Assembly: GCF_015645465.1 (NCBI RefSeq) | Contig: NZ_JADOEL010000009.1 | Span: 1 to 64,000 of the forward strand | From: Herminiimonas contaminans | Lineage (GTDB): Bacteria > Pseudomonadota > Gammaproteobacteria > Burkholderiales > Burkholderiaceae_D | Reading direction: 5' to 3' | Length of the DNA: 64,000 nucleotides | Shown: positions 8,241 to 16,370 of the stretch, in pieces | Layout of the letters: every line of letters starts with the position of its first letter | How positions within the stretch are numbered: position 1 is the stretch's first letter | Program-made: the position numbers and the translations under genes | The notes under the pieces: generated by a model | What the model saw: only the letters and a program-made list of their open reading frames with translations | Told to the model about the DNA's origin: nothing | Database searches by the model: none

Positions 8241-8954
8241 CTATGTAAGACAGGCTGCTCTGATTTTGACCATGTTTTCCTTCTGCTCACCTGTCATTGC
8301 TTGAACGCGCGCAGGACCTAGATGACGTTCGGGACGTCTTGCAATGCCTTGATCTTTCAATGAGCGATGATCGACTCTGCTTGAATGCCCGTTTCTTTCG
8401 AGTACAGCATTCTGAAGACCTGCACTTATCTGCCTCGTTTTAATTATTTCCTCTCTAAGCTCGACCCGGCTCTTCCCGCCACTGTCTTTCTTGCATCCAC
8501 CGTTTTCCGGGTGCTTTGTGTTATATCGCTTGAATAGTTCCTCTGGTTTGCGATCAATACCATCAGGCAAACGATCAGAAAACATCAAATGCAGGTGTAC
8601 GTTGGTTGCTCCTTGAATCGAAGACGGCGATTTATGGATAGCGTATTCATAGGGTTTGTCGACAATGATTTTCTCAATGTATTCACCGACTAGAACTTGA
8701 GTTTGTTCCGGCGTCAATTCGGAAGGCAGCGCAATCTCATGTTCCCGATACACTGCACCGTTCGCACGTTCGTGTTTGTCTCCTGCTTTCCAAAATGCAT
8801 GCGGGTCGTCGTTTGCCCATTTAGGCATGTTGCCGTGACCGGTTGCGACCAGGTCATCACGTTGATTGTATTTACCCTTTCTGCTTATGTAGGCGGCGTG
8901 ATTTGCTGCAGTACCTTTCTTGCCACTCTTGATGCAGTGATGGAAGCTTGCCAT
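8241..8954 (-). CDS. MobA/MobL-family relaxase-like protein
   Basis: A 237-residue protein with the relaxase pattern: 'KGTAANHAAYISRKGKY' near the N terminus, then the metal-binding histidine motif 'NVHLHLMFSDR' (His120, His122, plus His107 upstream). MobA/MobL relaxases nick the transfer origin and stay bound to the 5' end by a tyrosine, here possibly one of those at 22, 29 or 69. It is short: only the relaxase domain, with no helicase or primase part. Ribosome site GAGGA lies ten bases upstream. No type IV secretion genes are visible, so the island would be mobilisable rather than self-transferring. Confidence 0.78.
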   Translation of the reverse strand: MASFHHCIKSGKKGTAANHAAYISRKGKYNQRDDLVATGHGNMPKWANDDPHAFWKAGDKHERANGAVYREHEIALPSELTPEQTQVLVGEYIEKIIVDKPYEYAIHKSPSSIQGATNVHLHLMFSDRLPDGIDRKPEELFKRYNTKHPENGGCKKDSGGKSRVELREEIIKTRQISAGLQNAVLERNGHSSRVDHRSLKDQGIARRPERHLGPARVQAMTGEQKENMVKIRAACLT

Positions 8955-8983
8955 TTGTATTTGTCCTCATGTCGACGTTAAAA

Positions 8984-9007
8984 AGCCAGCGAGTTGATTC
9001 GCTGGCT
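8984..9007 (-). terminator. Terminator-like hairpin
   Basis: Perfect arms AGCCAGCGA and TCGCTGGCT around a six-base loop; on the minus strand it is followed by TTTTAAC. It would end leftward transcription from the RadC-like gene. It lies about 200 bases past that gene's stop and before the relaxase start. Confidence 0.65.
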
Positions 9008-9208
9008 GCGTGTGAGATGAAGTAAATACAGGTTGTCTTTTTGATGAAATATGGAGAAAGGTTAAGTGCGCGTCCTTATAACACTCCTCTAGTAGATATT
9101 GTTTATTCAACGATCACTATCTCCATCATCAACTACCTGTATTACTGTCTCGCATAACATAGGTAGAGATGTATAAAATTGCTGGTTGTTAAATAACGAG
9201 ATCTGGCT

Positions 9209-9736
9209 TTAAAAGAGCAGTCCATGCTCTGCAAACGAGAATGTACCTTCCTCTCCAATAATGAAATGATCTAGTACGCGTACGTCGATTGATTCCAGAA
9301 GTGATTTGAGGCGATTGGTTAGCTGTTTGTCTGCTTCACTGGGTTGCGTACTACCAGAAGGATGGTTATGCGCTAGGATCATTGATGCAGCATTCAGTGA
9401 CATAGCTCGTTGAACGATCGCTCGCGGATATACGGATGTCTGGTGGATAGTGCCGAAAAACAGTTCTTCATAGGCAAGCACACGATGCTGTGTGTCCATG
9501 AACACAACCGCAAACACCTCCCTCATCTCATGGAGGAGTTGTAGGCGCAAATAGTCCATCACATCCTTTGGACTTGTTAGCTTAGGTCCGTGCTTGATTA
9601 CGTGTTCATCTAAGATTTCAATCGCTCTGTGCACTATCCAGGTATCTACTGCTGTCAGGTCATGCAGGAATTCGCTCCAATGGCGGAGAGAATTGGTATC
9701 TTGTTTCTCTTCACATACGTTGATGGTGGTAGTCAT
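9209..9736 (-). CDS. RadC-like JAMM-domain protein
   Basis: A 175-residue protein with the JAMM metalloprotease-type motif H-x-H-x10-D (His123, His125, Asp136 in 'HNHPSGSTQPSEAD') and the family context 'RAMSLNAASMILAHNHPSG'. RadC-like JAB proteins are very common on mobile elements; the radiation-repair role implied by the name is not supported for this family and the function is unknown. The start at 9736 is chosen because AGGAGG lies six bases upstream. The helix-hairpin-helix part of full-length RadC is missing, as in most element-borne versions. Confidence 0.85.
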   Translation of the reverse strand: MTTTINVCEEKQDTNSLRHWSEFLHDLTAVDTWIVHRAIEILDEHVIKHGPKLTSPKDVMDYLRLQLLHEMREVFAVVFMDTQHRVLAYEELFFGTIHQTSVYPRAIVQRAMSLNAASMILAHNHPSGSTQPSEADKQLTNRLKSLLESIDVRVLDHFIIGEEGTFSFAEHGLLF

Positions 9737-9812
9737 ATGACCTCCTGATAGAGGAGTGCGCCCGGCATGAAAGGAAGGCACTTCCTGATTGTGTTGAATA
9801 TGAAGTTGCAAA

Positions 9813-9836
9813 TAAAAAGACCGCCGAGGCGGTCTT
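9813..9836 (-). terminator. Terminator of the zinc-ribbon/SH3 gene
   Basis: Hairpin AAGACCGCC-GA-GGCGGTCTT; on the minus strand it is followed by a T-rich run (TTTTTATT). It lies 66 bases past the stop of the gene at 9902 and can work for that leftward gene. It also overlaps the upstream region of the RadC-like gene, insulating it. Confidence 0.85.
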
Positions 9837-9901
9837 GATTTAGTGGGAGAGTGATGCAGGTTTAAACACGCAGCATGTATTGCTCATTGATTGTCATGAG
9901 A

Positions 9902-11065
9902 TTAAAACCTCTGCTGCAGTAAAACGATGCGGCTGCGGTGAATAAATCCAGTGCTGCCTCCTGCGATCTGCACCTTCCACCAGTCCGAGTTTTGCGGATG
10001 TGTCTGGAACGAATTACCACTCTCGACACGTCCTATGATTGCGCTCTGTCCATTAGCTTGAGCACGGACGTTTGTATAACCGTCAGGGTCATCAATGACC
10101 GCCTCAACAGAAAAGTCTTTTACTGGTTGCGTGCCAACTTGTTTGCCATTGTCCGCAAGTACACCGTTTGCAAATACGTATCGATGCGCTTGATTATTTT
10201 CTCCCTGCATAGTGACGACGATAGAGTCGCCACTGCGCTCTGCTTCATAGATGTCTGAGCATGTCCCGAATGTCGGATAGCTCTGCGCACCGCTGGCTTT
10301 AATCGATACGAAATTGAATAGAGCAGGACAAGCGGAGCCACCAAGGTTTTCAATAAGAACGAATTGCTCCTCTCCAATAAGAAAAGACTCTTTGATCGAC
10401 AGTGAGGAGTTCGCCTGAATGACTGGCTTTGCCAAACGGCCATTGAGGATGAGTTGAGTATGTTGATTAGTCGTGAGATGGCCGTAACGCGTTTCCAATA
10501 AGTCGACACCTTCTTTGTCTACGTTAGCTAAGGTCGTTTCATCATGCACGTGCTCAGCCTGTACAACGTTTTCTACAGGCGTCTGTGGAATGGATAAATC
10601 AAGTCCTGCTACGATTTGATCTCTTGGTGATGGAAGCTTACGCCCCACATTGGTGAATTCCATCAGCAAACTAATCGCTACTGAAGCAACGAAGACGATG
10701 ATGGCGGCGATCGACCATCTCCGCTGTGATTGATTGAATTCTTCGAGGCTGCTCCAGTTACCTGTTCTCCATGCTAACTCACGTCCCTTCAAGCCAAGCC
10801 AGATGCTAACGCCAATACCGACTACCGGAATGAGTGCGAGCAGCCCCCACCAAACCCGGAATCGAATACTCCAAATGACGTTCAATAAAAAACCTCCCCA
10901 GCACCAGCCTTGAACGCCGGCAGGGAGTGGCTCTGATACAGCCTTAGGGATAGTCGGTTTTGATGTTGAGATGAGCTTTACGGCTTGAGGTGCGCCGCAC
11001 TCGGGGCAATGCGTTGCGCTATCGGGAATTTCTTTACTGCAGGCGTGGCAAGAAGTCATGGCCAT
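9902..11065 (-). CDS. Zinc-ribbon membrane protein with a C-terminal SH3-like domain
   Basis: A 387-residue protein. Cys6, Cys9, Cys20 and Cys23 make an N-terminal zinc ribbon (SCHACS...HCPECGAP). Hydrophobic segments at about 56-93 and 117-135 are membrane helices. The C-terminal 65 residues (YTNVRAQANGQSAIIGRVESG...WWKVQIAGGSTGFIHRSRI) are a bacterial SH3 domain of the type that binds cell-wall peptides. Ribosome site AAAGGAAC before the ATG. It is one of at least four zinc-ribbon-plus-membrane proteins in this island. Function unknown; a sensor of envelope damage is possible but unproven. Confidence 0.72.
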   Translation of the reverse strand: MAMTSCHACSKEIPDSATHCPECGAPQAVKLISTSKPTIPKAVSEPLPAGVQGWCWGGFLLNVIWSIRFRVWWGLLALIPVVGIGVSIWLGLKGRELAWRTGNWSSLEEFNQSQRRWSIAAIIVFVASVAISLLMEFTNVGRKLPSPRDQIVAGLDLSIPQTPVENVVQAEHVHDETTLANVDKEGVDLLETRYGHLTTNQHTQLILNGRLAKPVIQANSSLSIKESFLIGEEQFVLIENLGGSACPALFNFVSIKASGAQSYPTFGTCSDIYEAERSGDSIVVTMQGENNQAHRYVFANGVLADNGKQVGTQPVKDFSVEAVIDDPDGYTNVRAQANGQSAIIGRVESGNSFQTHPQNSDWWKVQIAGGSTGFIHRSRIVLLQQRF

Positions 11066-11189
11066 TTGTTCCTTTATCTGAAAGGTACTTTTATTCTTTT
11101 ATGGGGATAGCTGCGTAGCAGCCTGAGGATGTTGATGACGGACACAAGGAAATAAGTAATAGGCTTTCCTCGTATCCGCCAATGCCGCT

Positions 11190-11426
11190 TTATCTTCCGA
11201 TGAATATTCCAAGGATCATCGTCAAGACGAACATGCCTATCCATGTCCAGAAGTAGGCAGGGCTTTGATTAAACGCTTTAGCGCGCTTCCACAGAAAGAC
11301 AGGGACCAAGAAGAAATACTTTCCGAAGCTGGATGTATCGACGCCGTCTTGTTTCAACCGGGCGTCTTCTCCTGCAGATAGCCCAATGTTGAGTATTAGC
11401 GAGATGTACCAGTACTTACTAGTAGC
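11190..11426 (-). pseudogene. C-terminal half of a zinc-ribbon membrane protein, split by the transposon
   Basis: This encodes the downstream part of a gene whose N-terminal part is at 22290-22520. Removing the transposon (11427-22289) and one 6-base target copy joins codons GCT ACT to AGT AAG in frame and gives one 153-residue protein. This half holds '...SFGKYFFLVPVFLWKRAKAF' and a C-terminal membrane helix (FVLTMILGIFIG). The open frame seen here runs 15 bases further into the transposon end, starting MQVATATSKYW, but no native start lies in this half. Confidence 0.85.
11421..11426. repeat. Target-site duplication, left copy (AGTAGC)
   Basis: AGTAGC directly abuts the transposon end TGTAGCGACC and is repeated at 22290-22295 just outside the other end. 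Six identical bases are visible. If the true duplication is five bases (GTAGC), the element's right end would carry one extra A. Confidence 0.85.
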
Positions 11427-11596
11427 TGTAGCGACCTGCATTTGAAACAGGCCCGACCAGCATTCCAGCCGATTCTCGGCCAGGAATAACTGCAGCTGAT
11501 GCCCCCTTCAAACCAGCATTAGCTGTAAATGAACCTGCATTTATCCGCGCCAACCAGCATTCCATCGCCGCGAACCAGAATTATCTGCAACTGACC
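11427..11596. repeat. Left terminal inverted repeat with several internal binding-site-like repeats
   Basis: About 170 bases matching the right end in reverse. Inside it a short motif recurs in variant form: CCAGCATTCCAGCC, AGGAATAACTGCAGCTGA, ACCAGCATTAGCTGTAAATG, CCAGCATTCCATC and CCAGAATTATCTGCAACTGA. This looks like an array of four or more transposase-binding sites, as in the ends of Tn7. The last 16 bases overlap the 3' end of the unknown gene at 11581. Confidence 0.82.
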
Positions 11597-12285
11597 AGGA
11601 TGTTCAACACGGCCTTGGTATCGGCCTCGATTTCAGCCAGCACGCCCAGCCAATGACCTATGACCCGCTTGACGCTCGATGCCGGCTGGGTGTCGCGCCA
11701 AACCGTCAGGATGCGCTGGTAGCCGACCAGATCGGCCCGCTGGACGCAATACGCGATCGTCATTTGGGTTGCCTCGATGTCGGTAAATGCTCCGGGGGTA
11801 CTGCGGGCCTGCTCCTGTAGGCCAACCTGGGCGGCCGTGTCGCTCTGGATGCGCCGCAGATGCTCGATGATGAGCGGCAATCCGGTTGGATTCGGCCAGG
11901 CAAGGATTTCGATTTCCTCGGTCGTGCCGGTGCCGGTGGCGATCCTCAATACATCGTGGACGCCCGCTCCGATCAAGTCTGCCGTCGGGATGTTCGTATG
12001 CGTCCACGGAAACAGCTCCTGTTTCTGTGCCACCAGCATGCGCAGGTCCTGCTTGAATCCCTGTTCCAATCCCGGAGGTGGTGCGTCCCGATTGTCGGCC
12101 TCGACCATTTTCCAAATTCGCTCGATGTGGTCCTCCTGCTCAGCTTCAGGAAACAGACTGATATTCCAGGCAAGACAGCAGCTCATGGCAGCCTTCTTTC
12201 GCGCCTCCTGTTCTTCAACGAAGAGGACGTGCGGCAGCATGAAGGACGAAAAGCAGGATGCGACTGTAAATTGTTTGAATTTCAT
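11581..12285 (-). CDS. Unknown protein of the transposition operon
   Basis: A 234-residue protein encoded eight bases after the AAA ATPase stop, in the position where TniQ or TnsD would be expected. It lacks the zinc-finger cysteines of TniQ; there is only a CC pair near residue 36. It is acidic and mostly helical, with 'LPLIIEHLRRIQSDTAAQ' as a typical stretch. Its final codons lie within the terminal inverted repeat. By position it may be a target selector or accessory factor, which is inference only. Confidence 0.6.
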   Translation of the reverse strand: MKFKQFTVASCFSSFMLPHVLFVEEQEARKKAAMSCCLAWNISLFPEAEQEDHIERIWKMVEADNRDAPPPGLEQGFKQDLRMLVAQKQELFPWTHTNIPTADLIGAGVHDVLRIATGTGTTEEIEILAWPNPTGLPLIIEHLRRIQSDTAAQVGLQEQARSTPGAFTDIEATQMTIAYCVQRADLVGYQRILTVWRDTQPASSVKRVIGHWLGVLAEIEADTKAVLNILVSCR

Positions 12286-12293
12286 GAGCAGAA

Positions 12294-13265
12294 TTAGATG
12301 GGCAGGCCAGCGGCAAGCATCCGGTCGCGCAGCTCCGCTGTGCGCGCCGGTTCCAGTTTGTTGTTGAACAGCGCGCGGATTTCCGCTGGCTTGGCGTCGA
12401 ACTGTTCGACCATATCCTTCAGTCTGTACCCGTGGCGGGTCAGGGTCGGCTCCAGATCGTCAAGCTGGCGCGACAGCACAGTTTCCACCAGCGCGGCCGT
12501 GACAGGCTTCTCGCCGGTCTGGTAGCCCGCTTCCAGCGACAAGGTCAGGTGCAGTTGGACTTGCAGCGGCGTGCGCAGCTTGGTGGACAGGATATCGATT
12601 GCCTCGCTGTTCAGGATCGATTCTGGATCAGTGTTCGGAGCCGCGCTGGCGCCAAGCAGCCACAGGATGTACTCGCGCTGGCTGCCGGCGACGCCATCGA
12701 GCGTGAAGATATCGGTCCGGTAGCCGATTTCTTCCATGGTCGGGCGGCGCAGGTCGTTGCGCAGCTTCGGATGGCCGGCCAGGATCACCGACAACCGGCC
12801 GCCTGCGTCCTCGACCACTTCCATCAGACGTTTGAGGCCGATGAGGGTGTGTCCGTTCAAGTCGTGCGCCTCGTCGACGAACAGTGCCACCGGCCGCTTC
12901 CCCTTTTTGACGATTTCCTGCAATTCGCGCTCGCGCTTTTCGCTCTGCTTGGGAATTTGCACCTGTTTGTCCTGCGTAAGGTCGTAGAAGAGCGTGGAGA
13001 TCAAGGTGGCCAACTTGATGCTGTGCTTTTCCACGGACAGCGACTTAGCGACGGCAACGCGGTTCTCGTCTTTCAAAATCTGCTGAAGGCGGCGCAACGT
13101 GACTGTTTTGCCGCTGCCGACAACACCGCACAAGGCGATCAGCCGCCCCTCAAGGGTGGCCCCTTTGATGTCCTTGATCAGCTGCTTGTGGTGGTCAGTT
13201 TCGTAGTAGCCGGCCTGGCTCAGTGGTTGCGTCAGCCCGTAGTACTGCATCACTTCAACTCGCAT
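12294..13265 (-). CDS. tniB: AAA ATPase of the transposition module (TniB/TnsC-like)
   Basis: A 323-residue ATPase with a Walker A 'GVVGSGKTV' (about residues 47-55), Walker B 'VALFVDEAHDL' (DEAH at 131-134) and the sensor-type segment 'LSVILAGHPKLRNDL'. It matches the ExeA/TniB/MuB-like group that selects target DNA and activates the transposase. The start at 13265 (MRVEVMQYY) is chosen because GGAGAGGA lies just upstream; it overlaps the transposase stop by 11 bases. The gene symbol is by analogy with Tn5053. Confidence 0.82.
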   Translation of the reverse strand: MRVEVMQYYGLTQPLSQAGYYETDHHKQLIKDIKGATLEGRLIALCGVVGSGKTVTLRRLQQILKDENRVAVAKSLSVEKHSIKLATLISTLFYDLTQDKQVQIPKQSEKRERELQEIVKKGKRPVALFVDEAHDLNGHTLIGLKRLMEVVEDAGGRLSVILAGHPKLRNDLRRPTMEEIGYRTDIFTLDGVAGSQREYILWLLGASAAPNTDPESILNSEAIDILSTKLRTPLQVQLHLTLSLEAGYQTGEKPVTAALVETVLSRQLDDLEPTLTRHGYRLKDMVEQFDAKPAEIRALFNNKLEPARTAELRDRMLAAGLPI

Positions 13266-14913
13266 GGTCCTCTCCAGTCTTCTTGTTTCGGAAATAATCT
13301 CGTATGCGCGCAAGCACGACGCTGCGCGTCAGCGTCTCGCTCAGTACCTGGTCGATGACGGCGCGATCTGCTGGCGACAGCTTGGCCAGCGGCTTGGCCA
13401 GCTCGCCCGCTATCGCCAGCTTGGCGGCGATGACGTTTGCAAAATGGAATTCGTGCGCCTCGGCGTCGAAGGGCTGGATTGGTAATTCGCCTGGTAGATT
13501 CAGCGGGGCCAAGTGCAGGTCCTTGCCGGCCAGCGCCTCGATGGGCAGCTTGAGCTGGTCGGCCAGGGTGCGTATACGGTCGGCGCGCGCGTCGGCCGCG
13601 CCGCGCTTGAAGGCGCGATAGCGGTTCAATGGAATCGGCCCGGCGACCGGGTAGTACGGGCCGGTGCGCACGCTTTCGTACTCCACGTACAGTTCGTTGT
13701 CGAACAGCCCCCACAGCAGCAACACATATTCACCGGCCATGTCCAGCTCGACTTCGTAGCTGGTACCCTCCACCGACACGCGCGCGTCCACGCCAACGCG
13801 GCGCCGCTCCGGCTCGCGGGCAAAGCGACAGTACTGCTCCCAGGCGCACATCTGCCGGATGCCGCCGCTCGGGAAATTGGCAAGCCAGTCCTCGATGCGC
13901 GAATGCTGCTCGGAGCGATGATCCTGGCGAATGTAACGCATCAGATAGCGCAACAGCCATTCGTTGGCCTGTTGCTCGGTCTCCGGCTTGTGGAAGTGGT
14001 ACAGCGTCTCGTGGGCTTCCTTCACTGTGCGAAACGGCCGCTCGACCTTTCCCTTGGAGCGCGCTGTAACCCGCTCGCCGTCTTTGCCGGCCGGGATGTG
14101 TGTCATCCACTCGATACCAAGCGCGTGCATCACATTCTGGAATACGCGACTCTTGGCGACAGGGCCGTTGTCCAGGTAGATCATCAACGGCCGCCCCTGG
14201 AACGGATATTCGGGGTCCGCCTTCGCTGCCATCGCGTTGAACAGGAAGCGCAGCGCCGATTCGGCATCTTCGCCATAGACGCAGCGGTACTCCTGATAGG
14301 CCACACCGCTACGATCGTCCACGACGCTGTACAGCATCAGCGTCGGCTCGCCCTTTCCCGGTTCGATCCAGTCCGGCTTGTCGATCCGTTTGAGGTCGGA
14401 CGGCGACATGTCGAACTGCCAGCAGTCGTTGCTGTGCTCGGCCTGGAAGCGCACGGCTGGCGGCTGCCGGCGCAGGCGCGGCTGGTCGAGGTGCCAAAGT
14501 GTGAGGTACTGGTTGACCGTGCTGCGCGTCAGCACCCCTTGCGGTGCGCGCACAAGTCCCTGTACCGTCTCGACGCCATATTCCTCCAGCAGCTCGATGG
14601 AGCGCTTCGTGGACAGGTGGCGGCCCTGCTTGTTGGTCGTGCGTAGCTTGAGGGCAGCGACCAGCTCGCAGTAGCGCTCCAGTTCCGATTTCGGCAGGAC
14701 GCGCGGCTTGCCGTGATCGGTGCGGTGGACTACGCGCGGCTTCAGAAAGTCCTTCAGGGCGCGATACACCGACGTGGTGGACATGCCGTACAGCTCGGAC
14801 ATGGCGCGCACTTGGGCGGCACGCTCCGGACTTTTGTGAGGCAGACGGTCGAGCCGCTGCCGCAATTGCAGCAGCGATTCGGCCGGGATCTGCTTACGCC
14901 ACCCGGCAGCCAT
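13255..14913 (-). CDS. tniA: DDE transposase (TniA/TnsB/Mu-type integrase core)
   Basis: A 552-residue transposase. An N-terminal HTH region (residues about 35-60 and 95-145) is followed by an RNase-H-fold core with the catalytic triad Asp168 (CWQFDMS), Asp248 (IYLDNG) and Glu291 (KGKVERPF). A Mu-type beta-barrel region follows ('GVDARVSVEGTSYEVELDM'). It cuts and joins the element ends, working with the ATPase next to it. It overlaps the resolvase gene by 20 bases upstream and the ATPase gene downstream, so the three are translationally coupled. Symbol by analogy with Tn5053. Confidence 0.88.
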   Translation of the reverse strand: MAAGWRKQIPAESLLQLRQRLDRLPHKSPERAAQVRAMSELYGMSTTSVYRALKDFLKPRVVHRTDHGKPRVLPKSELERYCELVAALKLRTTNKQGRHLSTKRSIELLEEYGVETVQGLVRAPQGVLTRSTVNQYLTLWHLDQPRLRRQPPAVRFQAEHSNDCWQFDMSPSDLKRIDKPDWIEPGKGEPTLMLYSVVDDRSGVAYQEYRCVYGEDAESALRFLFNAMAAKADPEYPFQGRPLMIYLDNGPVAKSRVFQNVMHALGIEWMTHIPAGKDGERVTARSKGKVERPFRTVKEAHETLYHFHKPETEQQANEWLLRYLMRYIRQDHRSEQHSRIEDWLANFPSGGIRQMCAWEQYCRFAREPERRRVGVDARVSVEGTSYEVELDMAGEYVLLLWGLFDNELYVEYESVRTGPYYPVAGPIPLNRYRAFKRGAADARADRIRTLADQLKLPIEALAGKDLHLAPLNLPGELPIQPFDAEAHEFHFANVIAAKLAIAGELAKPLAKLSPADRAVIDQVLSETLTRSVVLARIRDYFRNKKTGEDHAS

Positions 14914-15469
14914 CGCTCTCAGCCTTGTCTAGGTAGTTGTAGAGCGTGGATTTGGAAATCCCCATCATCTTGCAGATTTCCTCAACAGTGTGGTTGCGCT
15001 CCCGGTGCAATTTCACGGCGAGCGCGAGCTTGACAGGATCAAGGCGCCTCGGCCGACCGCCCATGCGGCCGCGCGCGCGCGCCGCGACCAGTCCGGCCTG
15101 CGTCCGTTCGCGGATCAGGTTGCGCTCGAACTCGGCCAGTGCGCCGAACAGGTGAAAGACCAGCTTGCCGCCGCTCGACGTGGTGTCGATGTTTTCTTGC
15201 AGGCTGCGCAGCCCGACCTTGGCTGATTCGAGCCGCTCGACCAGCTCGATCAGGTTCTTGAGCGACCGGCCCAGCCGATCCAACCGCCAGATGACTACGG
15301 TGTCGCCGGCGCGTAGCATGCTCATTAAGGTAACCAGCCCGGTGCGGTCCGCTCTGGCTCCGCTCACCATGTCCTCGAAGACACGCTCGCAACCGACCGC
15401 CTGCAACGCATCGCGCTGCAAGTCCAAGTTCTGGTCGTCGGTCGATACACGGGCGTAGCCGATCAGCAT
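14894..15469 (-). CDS. tniR: Serine resolvase/invertase of the transposon
   Basis: A 191-residue small serine recombinase: 'IGYARVSTDDQ' with catalytic Ser9, 'GDTVVIWRLDRLGRS', 'ALAEFERNLIRERT', and a C-terminal helix-turn-helix 'TVEEICKMMGISKSTLYNYL'. These enzymes resolve cointegrates made by replicative transposition. It is the first gene of the transposition operon. A possible recombination site lies just upstream (15478-15512). Symbol by analogy. Confidence 0.9.
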   Translation of the reverse strand: MLIGYARVSTDDQNLDLQRDALQAVGCERVFEDMVSGARADRTGLVTLMSMLRAGDTVVIWRLDRLGRSLKNLIELVERLESAKVGLRSLQENIDTTSSGGKLVFHLFGALAEFERNLIRERTQAGLVAARARGRMGGRPRRLDPVKLALAVKLHRERNHTVEEICKMMGISKSTLYNYLDKAESDGCRVA

Positions 15470-15879
15470 GGCGACTTGTCCAATAAATCACGAAAATTCA
15501 GTATAGCTGGACTTTGAATATTGGAAAGGGATTGTGGATTGTCGCTGTGCTTGAGCAAGCTGCCGCTTGTCGGCCGCGCGCGGGAGTGCAACAAACCCTC
15601 GTTTATTGGAGGATACTGCCCCCTAGTGACCGTCTTGCATCAGCTTCTGAATGAAAAGCCACCAAGCCACTAATCATCGATCGGAGGATATGTGTTGGAA
15701 TTTACCAAACTTCCAACCTTGTTCGCCGTAACGGGCCGAGATAGTCGCTCAGCGTCAACACTCAGCGTTCCTGAGCGCCTGCCGATTGATAATTGGCATA
15801 CACTCTAGAGTGTGGTTGCGGACGCTCTTAGAAAACACCAGTCGAGTTCGCGAATTTTTGATACTAAAGAGGAAATGAC
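15470..15879. other. 410-base gap: possible res site and copper-gene promoter region
   Basis: No gene is seen. Next to the resolvase start, 15478-15512 has dyad ends GTCCA...TGGAC over 35 AT-rich bases, a candidate resolution site. Further right, 15800-15813 is a perfect palindrome ACACTCTAGAGTGT, with TTGATA at 15786-15791 as a possible -35. This could be an operator for the EF-hand gene at 15880, whose ribosome site AGAGGAAA is clear. Confidence 0.45.
15800..15813. promoter_or_regulatory. Perfect 14-base palindrome, candidate metal-regulator operator
   Basis: ACACTCTAGAGTGT lies 66 bases before the start codon of the Met-rich EF-hand gene, just after a TTGATA box. MerR-type metal regulators bind dyads of this length inside long-spacer promoters, but no exact consensus is matched. 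No regulator gene is present in the transposon, so a chromosomal factor would have to act. Confidence 0.45.
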
Positions 15880-16185
15880 ATGAACAAATTTTTGACAATT
15901 TTGGCCGTCGCGCTTATTGGCGCGAGTGCCTCGGCTGTGGCCATGGACGACATGAAAATGGGAATGAAAATGGACATGAAAATGCTCGACGCCAATGGCG
16001 ACGGCGCGATTTCGAAAGATGAGTTTATGAAGCACCACGAAATGATGTACGACAAGATGAAAAAAAATAAAAACGGGACAGTCGACTTAAAAGACATGTC
16101 GATGATGCCGTCTCACGATATGAACATGACGGGCAAGGGAAAATCGAAGGATGGCGCTAAGGCCATGGAAGGTATGGCCAAGTAA
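15880..16185 (+). CDS. Exported Met-rich EF-hand protein
   Basis: A 101-residue protein with a signal peptide (residues 1-21, ending ASASAVA). It has one complete EF-hand loop at 37-48 (D-x-N-x-D-G-x-I-x-x-x-E) and a high share of methionines in MxM and MxxM patterns (MKMGMKMDMKM, MMYDKMKK, DMSMMPSHDMNM). Met-rich motifs of this sort bind Cu(I) or Ag(I). Its place beside copB and copA suggests a periplasmic copper-binding or copper-buffering role. The combination of an EF-hand with Met clusters in such a short protein is seen near copper genes in other Proteobacteria. Ribosome site AGAGGAAA precedes the ATG. Confidence 0.75.
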   Translation: MNKFLTILAVALIGASASAVAMDDMKMGMKMDMKMLDANGDGAISKDEFMKHHEMMYDKMKKNKNGTVDLKDMSMMPSHDMNMTGKGKSKDGAKAMEGMAK

Positions 16186-16217
16186 CGGCTCTATTAGCTC
16201 AAGAGTGACAGAACTGT

Positions 16218-16254
16218 GGCCGGGTAAGCGTTCCTTGAGATTGCTTATCCGGCC
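16218..16254. terminator. Hairpin between convergent copper genes
   Basis: Arms GGCCGGGTAAGC and GCTTATCCGGCC (one wobble pair) followed by ATTTGTTTTT. It lies 32 bases past the EF-hand gene stop and can end transcription of that gene. Confidence 0.75.
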
Positions 16255-16304
16255 ATTTGTTTTTCGACTGCGATTCTGGCCATTTGATTTTCGACTATGA
16301 TCGT
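16251..16304. repeat. Two tandem 27-base direct repeats
   Basis: GGCCATTTGTTTTTCGACT... and GGCCATTTGATTTTCGACT... follow head to tail with 22 of 27 positions the same. Tandem short repeats like these occur in the ends of IS21-type elements, so this may be a relic of an element end; no transposase is left beside it. Confidence 0.55.
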
Positions 16305-16370
16305 TCTAAATTTCGACCTCGAAGATTAATAACCGCAGAGATGTAGCACGGCTAGCTTGTTCGAACCTGC

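Noticed and set aside
9209-9736. Naming the gene radC and giving it a DNA-repair role
   Set aside because: It lacks the helix-hairpin-helix part and is the short JAMM version common on mobile elements; a repair role is not supported.
11581-12285. Calling the fourth transposition gene tniQ
   Set aside because: The zinc-finger cysteine pattern of TniQ is not present; only position supports it.
12432-14674. Several long rightward open frames (for example 12432-13358 and 13513-14646)
   Set aside because: They lie opposite the tniA and tniB genes in GC-rich DNA, have Arg/His/Gln-rich low-complexity translations and no ribosome sites. They are shadows.
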